Of a stretch of 64,000 nucleotides of DNA, positions 43,968 to 54,736 are shown piece by piece. The position numbers and the translations under genes are program-made. Below the pieces are notes generated by a model. That model saw only the letters and a program-made list of their open reading frames with translations. It had not been told where the DNA came from and made no database searches. The stretch lies in NCBI RefSeq assembly GCF_010731715.1, contig NZ_AP022587.1, forward strand, positions 1,240,001-1,304,000, given 5' to 3'. The stretch is from Mycobacterium stomatepiae (GTDB lineage Bacteria; Actinomycetota; Actinomycetes; Mycobacteriales; Mycobacteriaceae). Each line of letters starts with the position of its first letter. Within the stretch, counting starts at the first letter, position 1.

Positions 43968-45006
43968 CTATGACGTGTTGTGCCACGCCGGGTCGGCCGC
44001 TTGCGATATGACGACCTGACCGGTGATGCCGGTGGGCCCGTAAGTGCCACCGGTGGAGACAGTGACGACTTCGCTACTCCCGATGCTGAGGATGCCCCCC
44101 GAGGAGACGGGCACGCTGCCCCCGGAATCGACTGTGAGCGTACCGGTGTCGATGATGAAGGTGCCGCTGGAGGTAACTTGGAAGGTGCCGCCCGAGTCGA
44201 CGGTGACGGTGCCGGCGTCGGTGAAGATGCCGGAGTCGGTCACGGTGGCGCCGGATTCGACCAGGACGGCGCCACCCGAGTTGACGGTCACCGTGCCGGC
44301 ATCGGTGAAGGTGGTATTGACGTCGAGGAAACCGCTCTCGGACCGTGAGGGCGCTGCTGTCGTAAAGGGTTATGCTGCCGCCAGTCTGGTCGGAGAGGGT
44401 GCCACCGGACTCGACAATGTAGGACCCGTTGCCCAAGCCGTACAAGTTGCCGCCGGACTGGATGTTGATGGTGCCGTAGTCTGCGACGCCGCCGTAGCAG
44501 TTGAACGTGCCGGCGTTCTCGACGGTGATGCCGCCTTAGTTGGCGAGGGTGGCACCGTCCTCGGTGGTGAAATAGGCGCCCACCTGGATGTCGACGGTTC
44601 CGCCGGAGTTGACGGTCATGGTGCCGGCGTTGGTGATGTTGCCACCGTAGGCCTCGATGGTGATGTGACCGGAGTCGATCAAGGTGCCCTCGGGTCTGAT
44701 GGCCAGGTAGCCGCCGGAGTCGACGTTCAAGGTGCCGCCGTTGGTCAGCGTGCCACCGTCGAGGGACAGATAGCCGCTGGGGCTGATCTCTAGGGTTCCG
44801 CCGGGGTCGACGGTGAGGGTGCCGCCAGATTGGACGGTGATGGTACCGCCGGCGTTGAGGGTGACCGTTCCGCCGGAGTCGATGGAACCGAATTCGCTGT
44901 TGTCGATCGTGAGAGCGCCGTAGTCGGTGATGGTCCCGGAGTCGGTCAAAGGCCAGCAGGCTCTAGTGGTTTTCTTCCCCCGAGTTCTGGTCATAATTAC
45001 CGTCAT
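43968..45006 (-). pseudogene. Decayed beta-solenoid repeat protein gene
   Basis: The minus strand encodes about 30 short Gly/Thr/Ser/Val repeats of the type GTLTVDSGG and GTVTVNSGG, expected to fold as a parallel beta-solenoid like adhesin passenger domains. Reading is broken twice. A TAA at 44536-44538 interrupts ATLAN*GGITVENAG in the same frame. One extra base near 44340 moves the reading from SSALTV to ESGFLDVNTTFTDAG in another frame. There is no signal peptide: the first residues (TRTRGKKTTRACWPL) are basic and overlap the start of the opposite gene. The end is ISQAADPAWHNTS. I read it as a 5'-truncated, inactivated surface-protein gene. I do not know an orthologue. Confidence 0.65.
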
Positions 45007-45394
45007 GGCAGACAGAACGGTGCGCAACGGGCCTGAGCGAAACCGGATCAAGACGCTCACTCAGGCGGCTCTGAACGCCGACAAGACGGTCGAGCAGGTC
45101 GAGGACGTCCTCGACAGCCTCGGCAAGACCATGAACGAGCTGAGCAGCTCCCTGACCCGGTTGAACGGCACGGTCGAGCGCTTGGAGGGCGGCCTGGACC
45201 ACCTAGAAGGAACCCTGGAAAGCCTCGACGAGCTCGCCAAGCGGCTGATCGCGGTGGTCGAGCCGGTGGAGTCGATCGTCAAGCGCATCGACTACATCGT
45301 GAGCGTGGGCGAGACGGTCATGTCACCGCTGTCGATGACCGAGCACGCGGTCCGCGGCGTGGTGGACCGGCTGCGGATCCGGGCGCCGCGGTAG
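45005..45394 (+). CDS. Coiled-coil hypothetical protein (Rv1444c-like)
   Basis: A 129-residue, charged, all-helical protein. Residues 10-90 form heptad-like helices (ADKTVEQVEDVLDSLGKTMN; LTRLNGTVERLEGGLDHLEG; LESLDELAKRLIAVVEPVES) that should make a coiled-coil bundle. No membrane segment or signal peptide. By position after pgl it corresponds to Rv1444c. I chose the ATG at 45005 (MADRTVRNGPERNR); the frame is open further upstream but inside the decayed repeat gene. Function unknown. Confidence 0.8.
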   Translation: MADRTVRNGPERNRIKTLTQAALNADKTVEQVEDVLDSLGKTMNELSSSLTRLNGTVERLEGGLDHLEGTLESLDELAKRLIAVVEPVESIVKRIDYIVSVGETVMSPLSMTEHAVRGVVDRLRIRAPR

Positions 45395-45548
45395 ACGGCC
45401 GTGACGGCGGCGATGACTCAGCTGCTGGGCACCTACCGGATGACGCCCCACTGCAGGATGCATCCGCAACCCGTTCCAGCCCAGATCGGCGGCGTCGCGC
45501 GGGCGGCCGGACCGTGCCGGGTCGACTACGTGAAAGTCTGCTGAGCCG

Positions 45549-46382
45549 CTACATCTTGGTGAGCCGGGCCATCGCGAAGCTGTACAAGCCATAGGTGACG
45601 ATCCCCAAACCGGCGACGATCAGCAGCACCCGTCCGTACGGTTGGGCGCCCAACGTCTTGAGTGCCCCATCCAGCCCGGTCGCCTTCTCCGGCTCGGAGC
45701 GAAGCGCTGCGAGGATCACCAACGCGCCGGCGCCGGCAATCACCACTCCTTTCCCGATATAGCCGACAACGCCCAAGCGCCGCACCACGTTGCCCGACTT
45801 TCCTTTCAGATCGTCGACGAAACTGCGGCTGGCGCCCTTGTAGACGTGGTAGCCGCCCACCGCAACGACGATTACGCCGCAAAGCACCAGCACAACGGTG
45901 CCGGCCACGCTCTGCATCAGGCGCGCACTGAGCGTCGAATTCTGCTGGCCGGCAGACTTTCCGGCGCCCCGGGCGAAACCGAATGCGGAGTATGCGAGTG
46001 CGAGGTAAACCACCGCGAGCGCGAAGGCTTTCACCCGATCCGTCGGGCTCGACCCGTCGTCATTCCGCTGGTCGCTGGATCGGCCGAGGGCGGTTTCGAC
46101 CAGCCGCCACAAGCCCAGCACCAGAAGCGCGGCGGCGGCGAACCACAGCGCGACGGGGCCGCCTGGCTTGCTCGCCAGCGTGGCCAGCGCCCCGGTTTGG
46201 TCGGCGGTACCGCTCTCGCCGAAGGCCATGCGGATAGCGAGGTAGCCGACGAGCAGGTGCAGTAGCCCGCTCACGACGAACCCGGCGCGTGCCAGCCGCT
46301 CGAAGACCTCGTTCTGGGCTACCCGGGTCGGGGTGACAGCCCACGTTTCCTCGGATGACGTCGAGTCGGAGTGGGCGCCCAC
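45549..46382 (-). CDS. DUF1206 membrane protein
   Basis: A 277-residue membrane protein with six hydrophobic segments in three similar pairs, the DUF1206 pattern. Each unit begins with an aromatic/Gly segment (ARAGFVVSGLLHLLVGYLAI; VKAFALAVVYLALAYSAFGF; LGVVGYIGKGVVIAGAG). The N-terminal tail is Ser/Thr-rich and cytoplasmic. It lies 17 bases after ppc on the same strand and may be cotranscribed. Function unknown. Confidence 0.88.
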   Translation of the reverse strand: MGAHSDSTSSEETWAVTPTRVAQNEVFERLARAGFVVSGLLHLLVGYLAIRMAFGESGTADQTGALATLASKPGGPVALWFAAAALLVLGLWRLVETALGRSSDQRNDDGSSPTDRVKAFALAVVYLALAYSAFGFARGAGKSAGQQNSTLSARLMQSVAGTVVLVLCGVIVVAVGGYHVYKGASRSFVDDLKGKSGNVVRRLGVVGYIGKGVVIAGAGALVILAALRSEPEKATGLDGALKTLGAQPYGRVLLIVAGLGIVTYGLYSFAMARLTKM

Positions 46383-46399
46383 CCCCTGACCTATGCCCG

Positions 46400-49225
46400 T
46401 TATCCGCTGTTACGTAACGCGCTTGCCAATCCGTTCATCGTCAGCAGAATCCCCCGCTGCACCAATTCGTCGTCGTCGCCCGAGCGGTGGCGCCGCAGCA
46501 GCTCCACCTGTAAATGGTTCAGCGGCTCCAGGTAGGGGAAGCGGTTGAATACCGAACGCGCCAGCGCCGCGTTGTCGGCCAACAGGTCATCGTGACCGGT
46601 GATCAGCTTGTGCATCGCGATGGTTCGCTGGTGCTCGTCGGCGATCTTGTCGAACACCCTGTGGCGCAACGATTCGTCCGCGACCAGCTCCGCGTACCGC
46701 GCCGCCAGGCCCAGGTCGCTCTTGGCCAGCACCTGTGCCATGTTGGACAACACGCTGCGGAAGAACGGCCATCGCTCGTACAGGTCGTGCAAGATGGCTA
46801 CCCGCTCATCCTCCTCGCCGGCCGCGATCCATTGCGCAAAGGCCGATCCCGTGCCGTACCAGCCGGGCAGCATGACCCGCGACTGGCTCCAAGCCAGCAC
46901 CCACGGGATCGCGCGCAGATCCGATATCGACTCGGTGGGCTTGCGCGAGCTCGGCCGACTGCCGATGTTCAACGACCCGATCTCGCTGACCGGTGTGGAG
47001 GCCTTGAAATACTCGACGAAACCAGGGGTTTCGTGCACCAATTCGGAGTAGGCGTCGCGGGCCAGCGCGGCGATCTCTTCGAGCACCGCGTAGGCCGGCT
47101 CGGCCGTGGCGCCGAGACCCTCCATGTCCAGCAACGTCGACTCCAACGTCGCCGCCACCAGGCTTTCCAGATTCCGTTGCGCCAGAATCGGTTCGGCGTA
47201 CTTGGCCGCGATCACCTCGCCCTGCTCGGTCAGGCGCAGCGAACCGTTCACGGCGCCGGGCGGCTGGGCGAGGATGGCCTGATAGCTGGGTCCGCCGCCC
47301 CGGCCGACGGTACCGCCGCGACCGTGGAAGAGCCGCAACCGAATTCCGGTCTTGCGGGCCACCTCGGCCAGCGCCAGCTCGGCTCGGTACACCGCCCAGT
47401 TGGCGGTCAGATAACCGCCGTCCTTGTTCGAGTCGGAGTAGCCAAGCATCACCTCCTGGCTGTCGCCACGGGCGGCCACCAGCGCCCGGTAGATCGGGAG
47501 CTCCAGCATCGCGTGCAGAATCTCGGCGCCGTTGTGCAGGTCGTCGATCGTCTCGAACAGCGGGGAAATGCCGACCGGACAATAGGGTTCGGGCCCGGAG
47601 ACATCCAGCAGTCCGGTTTCCTTGAGCAGCAGCGCGGCTTCCAGGACGTCGGAGACGGACTGACACATCGAGATGACGTAGTTGGGCACCGCCGCCGGAC
47701 CGTACCGCTTGACGGCGTACGCGGCGGCCTCGACCACACTCAATTCCTGGTGGGCCAGCTCGGATAGCCGCGCCCGGTCGCTGAGCAGTGGGCGCCGGGT
47801 GGTCAGTTCGCCGGCCAACAGCTCGACGCGCTCGTCTTCCGGCAGTGATCGATAGTCGGGGTGCACCCCGGCCCAGGCCAACAGCTCGGCGACCACTTCC
47901 TCGTGCACCTCCGAGTTTTGTCGCATGTCCAGACCGCTCAGGTGAAACCCGAAGACATGCACGCCCTCTCGCAACAACGCCAGTCGATCCTCGGCCAGCA
48001 GCGCGCTGCCGTGGGTGCGCAGCGAAACGTCGACGATGTCGAGGTCGGCGCGCAGTTCGTCCGGCGTGGCATAGGGCGCAAGGCCCAGGTCGAGCAGGTA
48101 CTGCGGTTCGTCGTCCAGGATCTGGGCGGCGGTTGCGCTGAGCCGGCCGCGGATCACCCGCACGGCGCGCCGGTACGGCTCGTCGCCCCTGGCCTCCTCC
48201 GGGCAGCTCTGCTCCAGCGTGGTCAATTCGGTTGTGACACTGATCAATCGCGCCGACATCGAGAGCTCCTGCTCGAGGTCGGTGAGCTCGGACAGGTAGT
48301 GCGCCAACGCGGTGAACGCGGCGCTGCCGGTGGCCAGCCGCACCACCGCGGCGGTCACGTTCGGGTTGCCGTCACGGTCGCCCCCGATCCACGAGCCGGG
48401 CCGCAGGATGGGCGCGGTAAGCAGTTCGGCATCGGGCCAGCGGGCCCGCAGCGCGTCCCGAACGTCGGCGTTGACCTGCGGGATCACCTCGAACAGCGCG
48501 GCCTGGTAGTACCGCAGGCCGACTTCGATCTCGTCGGTGATCTGCAGCCGGTGCAACCGGATCAGTGCGGTCTGCCAGAGCGTGAGGACCTGACGGCGCA
48601 GTTCGCGCTCGATACTGCGGCCGTCGCTGGTCTCGCGGCGACCGTCGGCGTGCAGGCGCATCAGCTCGGTGATCCGGTGCTGAGCGACGAAGACGGTGCG
48701 CCGGCGGGTCTCGGTGGGGTGGGCGGTGATTACCGGGGAAACCAGCGCGCCCTTGAGCGCCTCGGCGAGAGTGGCCGAATCCAGTTCTGCGGAGTCCAGT
48801 TTCGCGTAAGTGGCGGCCAGACTACTGTCCTGCGGCGGTTCGCCGGCGTCGACGTGAACATGGCGGCGACGTTCGCGGTGGATGTCTTCGGCGACGTTGG
48901 CAAGCAGCGCGAAGTGGCTGAACGCCCGGATGATTGGGATCGCCAAATGAATGTCGATGCCGTCGAACATGTGCGAGATCTCGGCCCGGTCGATCTCGGA
49001 GCGGCGTACCCGGAAGGATTCCACCCGGGCGCGTTCGACCAAGTCAAACACGTCGTCGCCGTTCTGCTCACGCACGGTGTCGCCGAGGATGGTGCCGAGC
49101 ATTCTGATATCGGCGCGCATCGGTTCGGTCGCCTCGCGACCCACCCGGGTCCGCTGCACGGCACCGATCGGCGCCAGCGCGGCTTCAGAAACGGGCTCGG
49201 AAACATGCTCGGAGACCTCAACCAT
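46400..49225 (-). CDS. ppc: Phosphoenolpyruvate carboxylase
   Basis: A 941-residue PEP carboxylase, adding bicarbonate to PEP to give oxaloacetate (anaplerosis). Catalytic motifs are present: [13 protein letters not shown] with H169, [39 protein letters not shown], and the C-terminal end RNSG in place of the common QNTG. The gene is intact. As I remember, M. tuberculosis has no ppc and relies on PEP carboxykinase and pyruvate carboxylase, whereas M. leprae and other mycobacteria keep ppc near secG. It lies 73 bases after secG on the same strand. Confidence 0.97.
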   Translation of the reverse strand: MVEVSEHVSEPVSEAALAPIGAVQRTRVGREATEPMRADIRMLGTILGDTVREQNGDDVFDLVERARVESFRVRRSEIDRAEISHMFDGIDIHLAIPIIRAFSHFALLANVAEDIHRERRRHVHVDAGEPPQDSSLAATYAKLDSAELDSATLAEALKGALVSPVITAHPTETRRRTVFVAQHRITELMRLHADGRRETSDGRSIERELRRQVLTLWQTALIRLHRLQITDEIEVGLRYYQAALFEVIPQVNADVRDALRARWPDAELLTAPILRPGSWIGGDRDGNPNVTAAVVRLATGSAAFTALAHYLSELTDLEQELSMSARLISVTTELTTLEQSCPEEARGDEPYRRAVRVIRGRLSATAAQILDDEPQYLLDLGLAPYATPDELRADLDIVDVSLRTHGSALLAEDRLALLREGVHVFGFHLSGLDMRQNSEVHEEVVAELLAWAGVHPDYRSLPEDERVELLAGELTTRRPLLSDRARLSELAHQELSVVEAAAYAVKRYGPAAVPNYVISMCQSVSDVLEAALLLKETGLLDVSGPEPYCPVGISPLFETIDDLHNGAEILHAMLELPIYRALVAARGDSQEVMLGYSDSNKDGGYLTANWAVYRAELALAEVARKTGIRLRLFHGRGGTVGRGGGPSYQAILAQPPGAVNGSLRLTEQGEVIAAKYAEPILAQRNLESLVAATLESTLLDMEGLGATAEPAYAVLEEIAALARDAYSELVHETPGFVEYFKASTPVSEIGSLNIGSRPSSRKPTESISDLRAIPWVLAWSQSRVMLPGWYGTGSAFAQWIAAGEEDERVAILHDLYERWPFFRSVLSNMAQVLAKSDLGLAARYAELVADESLRHRVFDKIADEHQRTIAMHKLITGHDDLLADNAALARSVFNRFPYLEPLNHLQVELLRRHRSGDDDELVQRGILLTMNGLASALRNSG

Positions 49226-49298
49226 GCGTTCCAGTATCGGTGCGGATCGTGTGGTGCGCCCGCCGAGCGGTCAACGGGTGACTGCTACTTGAGCAACG

Positions 49299-49532
49299 TC
49301 ACTTGTATTTGATCTGCAGGGCCATGCCGATGATGCACACCAGCCAGATGCCAACCACGAACACCGTCAGCCGGTCCAGGTTCTTTTCCACTACCGTGGA
49401 CCCGGACAGGCTGGACTGCACGCCGCCACCGAACAGCGTGGACAGGCCGCCTCCCTTGGCGCGGTGCAGCAGCACCAGCAGCACCACCAGGATGCTGGTG
49501 ACCACCAGGGTGATCTGTAGGCCCAAAACCAT
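49299..49532 (-). CDS. secG: Protein-export channel subunit SecG
   Basis: A 77-residue SecG with two transmembrane segments (ITLVVTSILVVLLVLLHRA and VFVVGIWLVCIIGMALQI) joined by a Gly/Ser-rich loop (GGGLSTLFGGGVQSSLSGS), the standard SecG layout. It stabilises SecYEG. It follows tpiA with a 54-base gap, as in M. tuberculosis (Rv1440). Confidence 0.95.
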   Translation of the reverse strand: MVLGLQITLVVTSILVVLLVLLHRAKGGGLSTLFGGGVQSSLSGSTVVEKNLDRLTVFVVGIWLVCIIGMALQIKYK

Positions 49533-49586
49533 GAGCGACAGCTTACCGGCTACCGCTGCACCGGCCGCAACCGGCGCTCGGAGCGC

Positions 49587-50372
49587 TCAGGGCAGCGGGC
49601 CACCGGCGGCGATGGCCGCCAGGGTCGCGAACTGCTCGCCGTCGAGCGACGCTCCCCCGACCAGCCCGCCGTCGACGTCGTCCTGCGCGACGATCTCGCC
49701 GACGTTCTTCGCGTTCACCGAACCGCCGTAGAGCACCCGCACGGTGTCGGCGACCTTCGGTGAAGCCAGTTCACCCAGCTGCTGGCGGATCGCCCCGCAG
49801 ACCTCCTGGGCATCCCCGGAACTGGCCACCCGCCCGGTGCCGATCGCCCAGACCGGCTCGTAGGCGATCACGACCTGGCCGATCTGCTCGGCCGAGAGCC
49901 CGGCCAGGGATTCGCGGACTTGCTTCTCGCAGTGGCTGACGTGCTCGCCGGCCTCCCGGACATCGAGGTGTTCGCCGACGCACACGATCGGGGTCAGGCC
50001 GTTCTTCAGCGCGGCGGCGGCCTTCGCGGCCACCAGCGCGTCGTCCTCGTTGTGGTAGGTGCGCCGCTCCGAGTGACCAACGACGACGAAGCTGCAGCCC
50101 AGCTTGGCCAGGAACGTGCCGCTGATGTCGCCGGTGTAGGCGCCGGACTCGTGCGGTGAGAGGTCCTGGGCGCCGTAGGTCAGCCGCAGCTTGTCGCCGT
50201 CGACCAGGGTCTGCACGCTGCGCAGGTCGGTGAACGGCGGCAGCACGGTGACGTCGACCTTGTCGAAGTACTTGTCCGGCAACGCGAATGCGATCTTCTG
50301 CACCAGCGCGATGGCCTCGAAGTGATTGAGGTTCATCTTCCAGTTGCCGGCGATCAGTGGCTTACGGCTCAA
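49587..50372 (-). CDS. tpiA: Triosephosphate isomerase
   Basis: A 261-residue TIM-barrel enzyme interconverting dihydroxyacetone phosphate and glyceraldehyde 3-phosphate. Catalytic K12 (AGNWKMN), His in VVVGHSERR, Glu in [12 protein letters not shown], and phosphate loop [10 protein letters not shown]. It overlaps pgk by 4 bases and is the third gene of gap-pgk-tpiA. Confidence 0.97.
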   Translation of the reverse strand: MSRKPLIAGNWKMNLNHFEAIALVQKIAFALPDKYFDKVDVTVLPPFTDLRSVQTLVDGDKLRLTYGAQDLSPHESGAYTGDISGTFLAKLGCSFVVVGHSERRTYHNEDDALVAAKAAAALKNGLTPIVCVGEHLDVREAGEHVSHCEKQVRESLAGLSAEQIGQVVIAYEPVWAIGTGRVASSGDAQEVCGAIRQQLGELASPKVADTVRVLYGGSVNAKNVGEIVAQDDVDGGLVGGASLDGEQFATLAAIAAGGPLP

Positions 50373-51619
50373 GAGTCCTCACTCCCCTTGTCTTGGTGGG
50401 CTGGGGCCGCTCCCAGCACCTCAATGCCGGGCAGCTCCTTGCCTTCCAGATATTCCAGCGATGCGCCGCCGCCGGTCGAGATGTGCGAGAAGGCGTCCTC
50501 GGGGATCCCGAGCGCCCGCACGGCGGCCGCGGAATCACCACCGCCCACCACGCTGAAGGCGCCCTTGCCGGTCGCCGCGACGATCGCCTCGGCGATACCT
50601 CGGGTGCCGGCCGCGTAGGCCGGAAATTCGAAGACGCCCATCGGGCCGTTCCAGAACACCGTCTGGGCGTTGGACAGCAACGCGGCGAACCGCTTGACCG
50701 AACCCGGGCCGATGTCGAGACCCATCAGGTCGTCCGGAATCGCATTGGCGGCCACGAACTGTGGTGGCGAGTTTGCGCTGAACTGCTCGGTCACCACGAT
50801 GTCGCCGGGCAATCGCAACACGTCGACGTAGGTTTCCAGCAGGTTCCGACAGGTCTCGATCATGTGCTCTTCGAGCAGCGACTTGCCGACCGGATACCCC
50901 TGCGCGGCAAGGAAGGTGAAGCACATGCCGCCGCCGATCACGATGCTGTCGGCCTTGGTGGCCAGCGATTCGATCACGCCCAGCTTGTCGGATACCTTCG
51001 ATCCGCCGAGCACCACCGCGTAGGGGCGCTTCGTCGAACTGGTCAGCTGTTCGAGCACCTTGATCTCGTCGGCCACCAACTTGCCGGCGTAGTGTGGCAG
51101 CAGCGTGGCGACGTCGTACACCGAGGCCTGCTTGCGGTGCACCACACCGAAGCCGTCGGAGACGAAAGCCCCTCCCGGCCAAACCAATTCGACCAGTTGC
51201 TTGGCCAACGCCAGACGCTCGCCGTCGTCCTTGCTGGTCTCGCGAGGGTCGAAGCGGATGTTCTCCAGCAGCAGGATGTCACCGTCGGTCAGGCCCTCGG
51301 CGCGCGCCAGCGCGTCGGTACCGACAACGTCACCCGCCAGCTGTACGTGCCGGCCCAGCTGCTCGCCCAGCGCGGCCGCGACCGGCGCCAGCGACAGCTT
51401 CGGGTCGGGCCCGCCCTTGGGGCGACCCAGATGCGCGGTCACCACCACCTTGGCGCCGGCGTCCAACAGTGCCTTCAGCGTCGGGACCGACGCGGTGATC
51501 CGGCCCGCGTCGGTGATCTCACCGGCATCGTTGAGCGGGACGTTGAGATCGCAGCGCACCAGCACGGCGCGACCCGAAACACCTTCGGACAGCAGATCTT
51601 CGAGGTTTGGGACGGCCAC
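50369..51619 (-). CDS. pgk: Phosphoglycerate kinase
   Basis: A 416-residue phosphoglycerate kinase making ATP from 1,3-bisphosphoglycerate. N-terminal [20 protein letters not shown] and the nucleotide-binding end [13 protein letters not shown] are typical. I chose the GTG at 51619 ([13 protein letters not shown]), two bases after the gap stop; the frame stays open upstream inside gap. Confidence 0.96.
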   Translation of the reverse strand: MAVPNLEDLLSEGVSGRAVLVRCDLNVPLNDAGEITDAGRITASVPTLKALLDAGAKVVVTAHLGRPKGGPDPKLSLAPVAAALGEQLGRHVQLAGDVVGTDALARAEGLTDGDILLLENIRFDPRETSKDDGERLALAKQLVELVWPGGAFVSDGFGVVHRKQASVYDVATLLPHYAGKLVADEIKVLEQLTSSTKRPYAVVLGGSKVSDKLGVIESLATKADSIVIGGGMCFTFLAAQGYPVGKSLLEEHMIETCRNLLETYVDVLRLPGDIVVTEQFSANSPPQFVAANAIPDDLMGLDIGPGSVKRFAALLSNAQTVFWNGPMGVFEFPAYAAGTRGIAEAIVAATGKGAFSVVGGGDSAAAVRALGIPEDAFSHISTGGGASLEYLEGKELPGIEVLGAAPAHQDKGSEDS

Positions 51620-51621
51620 GG

Positions 51622-52668
<1,047 letters not shown>

Positions 52669-52762
52669 TTAATCCTGGCCGTCAGCCTAGATCAGTAATG
52701 GCAACGGTTGCTGGGCCGGTAACAGTCCCGAAACCGGGAGAACCAAACTTCGAGCTAGACGG

Positions 52763-52780
52763 CGCCCGCCGAGGCGGGCG
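52763..52780 (-). terminator. Hairpin terminator-like element
   Basis: CGCCCGCC and GGCGGGCG, perfect 8-base arms with a two-base GA spacer, 28 bases after the stop of the hypothetical gene at 52808 and before gap. Strong GC hairpin without a U-tract, the usual look of mycobacterial terminators. Confidence 0.6.
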
Positions 52781-52807
52781 GCGCGATTGCGGTAGATCGT
52801 CGCGGCC

Positions 52808-53293
52808 CTAGCGGACCACGAGGTGCGGCCCCCGCGGGCCGTCGGATGTGGGCTGAACCACAAATCGGCGCTGCAGGTTTTCGATCAGGCCGTCGAGCGC
52901 CTTGCGCTCCTGTTCCTCTACGCGCGCGGTGCGCCGGAAGACGCAGGCGCTTTCGGCGTCGCCTCTGGCCTCGGCCACCGCAATCGCCTTGTAGTAACCG
53001 TCGATCCGCTGGTCGATCAGGCGGCGGTTCTGAGAGAGCAGACGCAGAAAGTAGTCGGCCTGGCGCTGATCCGCCGTCTCCGCGGCCGCCCCGTGATCAA
53101 AAGCTTCCGCGGAACGATTCGTGGACAGCGATCCCGATTGGTGAGCATGGCCCGCGCCGGGTCGGACCGCGGCGCCGTGAGACACACGCCCGCGTCGGTC
53201 ACGGGCACCATTCGATCTGTGCGACGCGAGCGGGCGTGCATGCGGCTCGTCGGACCAACCAGCGAAGTCCATCGTTTCTCTCTCACCTGACAT
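52808..53293 (-). CDS. Hypothetical protein with helical C-terminal domain
   Basis: A 161-residue open frame. The N-terminal half (1-75) is low-complexity, rich in Arg, His, Ser and Ala, and may not be coding. Residues 78-145 look like a genuine helical domain: ADYFLRLLSQNRRLIDQRID, YYKAIAVAEARGDAESACVF, RRTARVEEQERKALDGLIEN. I do not recognise the family. Another open frame (53017-53517) overlaps the N-terminal half, so a frameshift between a different N-terminus and this domain is possible. A hairpin follows the stop. Confidence 0.55.
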   Translation of the reverse strand: MSGERETMDFAGWSDEPHARPLASHRSNGARDRRGRVSHGAAVRPGAGHAHQSGSLSTNRSAEAFDHGAAAETADQRQADYFLRLLSQNRRLIDQRIDGYYKAIAVAEARGDAESACVFRRTARVEEQERKALDGLIENLQRRFVVQPTSDGPRGPHLVVR

Positions 53294-53917
53294 TTCGATG
53301 TGGAGCGGGCTAACAATAACTCCCGGAATGTGGCGCGCGCCATATGCTTCGGCGGGAAGCCTAGGTCGCGCTTGCTAATACGGATCAGGCCCCAGGTCAG
53401 CCGCTCGGCGCTAATGACCAACTCGGATGCTGAGAGGCCCTGGCTAAATAGGACATTGGCGGCCGTGCCCCGCAGCACCGGCTCCGGACGACCCGACGGC
53501 TTCCGCCACACTGCCACGAACTATATTGGCGGGCAATCACATTACGTCGAGCGCGGCAAATGTGACCGACTTCACCCGTTCCGAGCGCTCCCACGATGCC
53601 GGGAAGCCGCGTTGCCCGTATACGACCCGACCGGGCGCCAGACCGGCCAGGATGCCTGCGGGCGCGAAATCGGCGCGCACCCGCTGAAGCCAAGTCCCGT
53701 TTGCTAGACATATCTAGCGCAAACGGCAACCGGCGACGCGAGCGGCGACGTCGACCATGCCGGCCGCCTTCCGTCCCGTCGTCCCCCACTGAATTACTGC
53801 GCGCGACCGGGCCCGGCGAGGTACGAGTGTTTGCCTGTTAGCCATTCAATCCAAAGCCCTAGCTACCATCTAGGGACTCCACGCGGGAACTCTCGAGCGA
53901 CGCCAAAGGGGGCATCG
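53294..53917. other. Gene-poor interval before the acyltransferase gene
   Basis: About 620 bases with no convincing gene. On the minus strand a frame from GTG 53517 encodes roughly 75 plausible residues (including VLFSQGLSASELVISAERLT and KHMARATFRELLL) before running into nonsense within the next gene. Its third-position GC is lower than in neighbouring genes. A perfect short palindrome lies at 53703-53718. The purine-rich AAAGGGGG at about 53905-53912 is the ribosome-binding site of the gene at 53918. I see no RNA gene. Confidence 0.5.
53703..53718. promoter_or_regulatory. Palindrome GCTAGA-CATA-TCTAGC
   Basis: Perfect 6-base arms with a 4-base spacer, AT-rich within a GC-rich interval, 200 bases upstream of the acyltransferase gene. 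The size fits an operator for a TetR- or MarR-type dimer. No regulator gene is adjacent. Confidence 0.4.
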
Positions 53918-54733
53918 GTGAGCGAAGTGAGCGATACCGGCAGTGACGATCCCGAGCTCGGCAAGTTCGACCCCGGCCTGACCCAGCGACTGATCGGGGT
54001 GCTGCGCCCGGTCTTGAAGCGATATTTCCGCTCCGAGGTGCACGGCCTGGAGTCCTTCCCGCCCGGCGGCGCGCTGGTGGTCGGCAACCACTCCGGCGGC
54101 ATGTTGCCGATGGACGTCCCGATCTTCACCGTCGACTTCTACGAGAAGTTCGGCTACGACCGCCCGGTCTACACGCTCAGTCACGACATCTTGTTCATGG
54201 GGGTCACCGGTGGGCTGTTCCGGCGGCTCGGCTACATCCGGGCCAACCGGGAGAACGCGGCCAGCGCCCTGCGATCCGGCGGCGTGGTGGTGGTGTTTCC
54301 CGGCGGCGACTACGACGCCTACCGGCCGACCGCCTCGGAGAACGTGATCGACTTCAACGGCCGCAAGGGATACGTCCGCACCGCGATCGAAGCCGGCGTG
54401 CCGATCGTTCCCGCGGTATCCGTCGGCGGCCAGCAGACGCAGCTCTATCTGACCCGCGGCACCTGGCTGGCCGAGCGACTGGGCATCAAGCGGCTGCTGC
54501 GCAGCTCGATCCTGCCCGTCTCGTTCGGGTTCCCGTTCGGGTTCAGCGCGGTCGTCCCGCCTAACGTGCCGCTGCCCACCAAGATCGTCACGCAGGTGCT
54601 GGAACCGATCGACATCGCCGCGCAGTTCGGCGAGGACCCCGACATCGACGAGGTCGACGAGCACGTGCGCTCGGTGATGCAGGAAGCCCTCAAAGACCTC
54701 GCCGCCAAGCGCCGCTTCCCGATTCTGGGCTGA
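53918..54733 (+). CDS. Lysophospholipid acyltransferase-family protein (Rv1428c-like)
   Basis: A 271-residue PlsC-like acyltransferase. The catalytic region reads GNHSGGMLPMD near 57-67, His followed by Asp at unusual spacing (H-X7-D instead of H-X4-D). FPGGDYDAYRP is the later family motif and VGGQQTQLYLT follows. It would transfer acyl chains to a lysolipid or alcohol. I chose GTG 53918 with AAAGGGGG before it; the frame is open to 53831. It is 3 bases before fadD12, so it likely uses the acyl-CoA made by FadD12. Confidence 0.87.
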   Translation: MSEVSDTGSDDPELGKFDPGLTQRLIGVLRPVLKRYFRSEVHGLESFPPGGALVVGNHSGGMLPMDVPIFTVDFYEKFGYDRPVYTLSHDILFMGVTGGLFRRLGYIRANRENAASALRSGGVVVVFPGGDYDAYRPTASENVIDFNGRKGYVRTAIEAGVPIVPAVSVGGQQTQLYLTRGTWLAERLGIKRLLRSSILPVSFGFPFGFSAVVPPNVPLPTKIVTQVLEPIDIAAQFGEDPDIDEVDEHVRSVMQEALKDLAAKRRFPILG

Positions 54734-54736
54734 ACC

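Noticed and set aside
44044..44793. A 249-codon plus-strand frame antisense to the decayed repeat gene
   Set aside because: Its amino-acid character changes abruptly where the minus-strand frame shifts, whereas the minus-strand reading keeps the same GTLTV repeat on both sides of the shift. It is a shadow frame.
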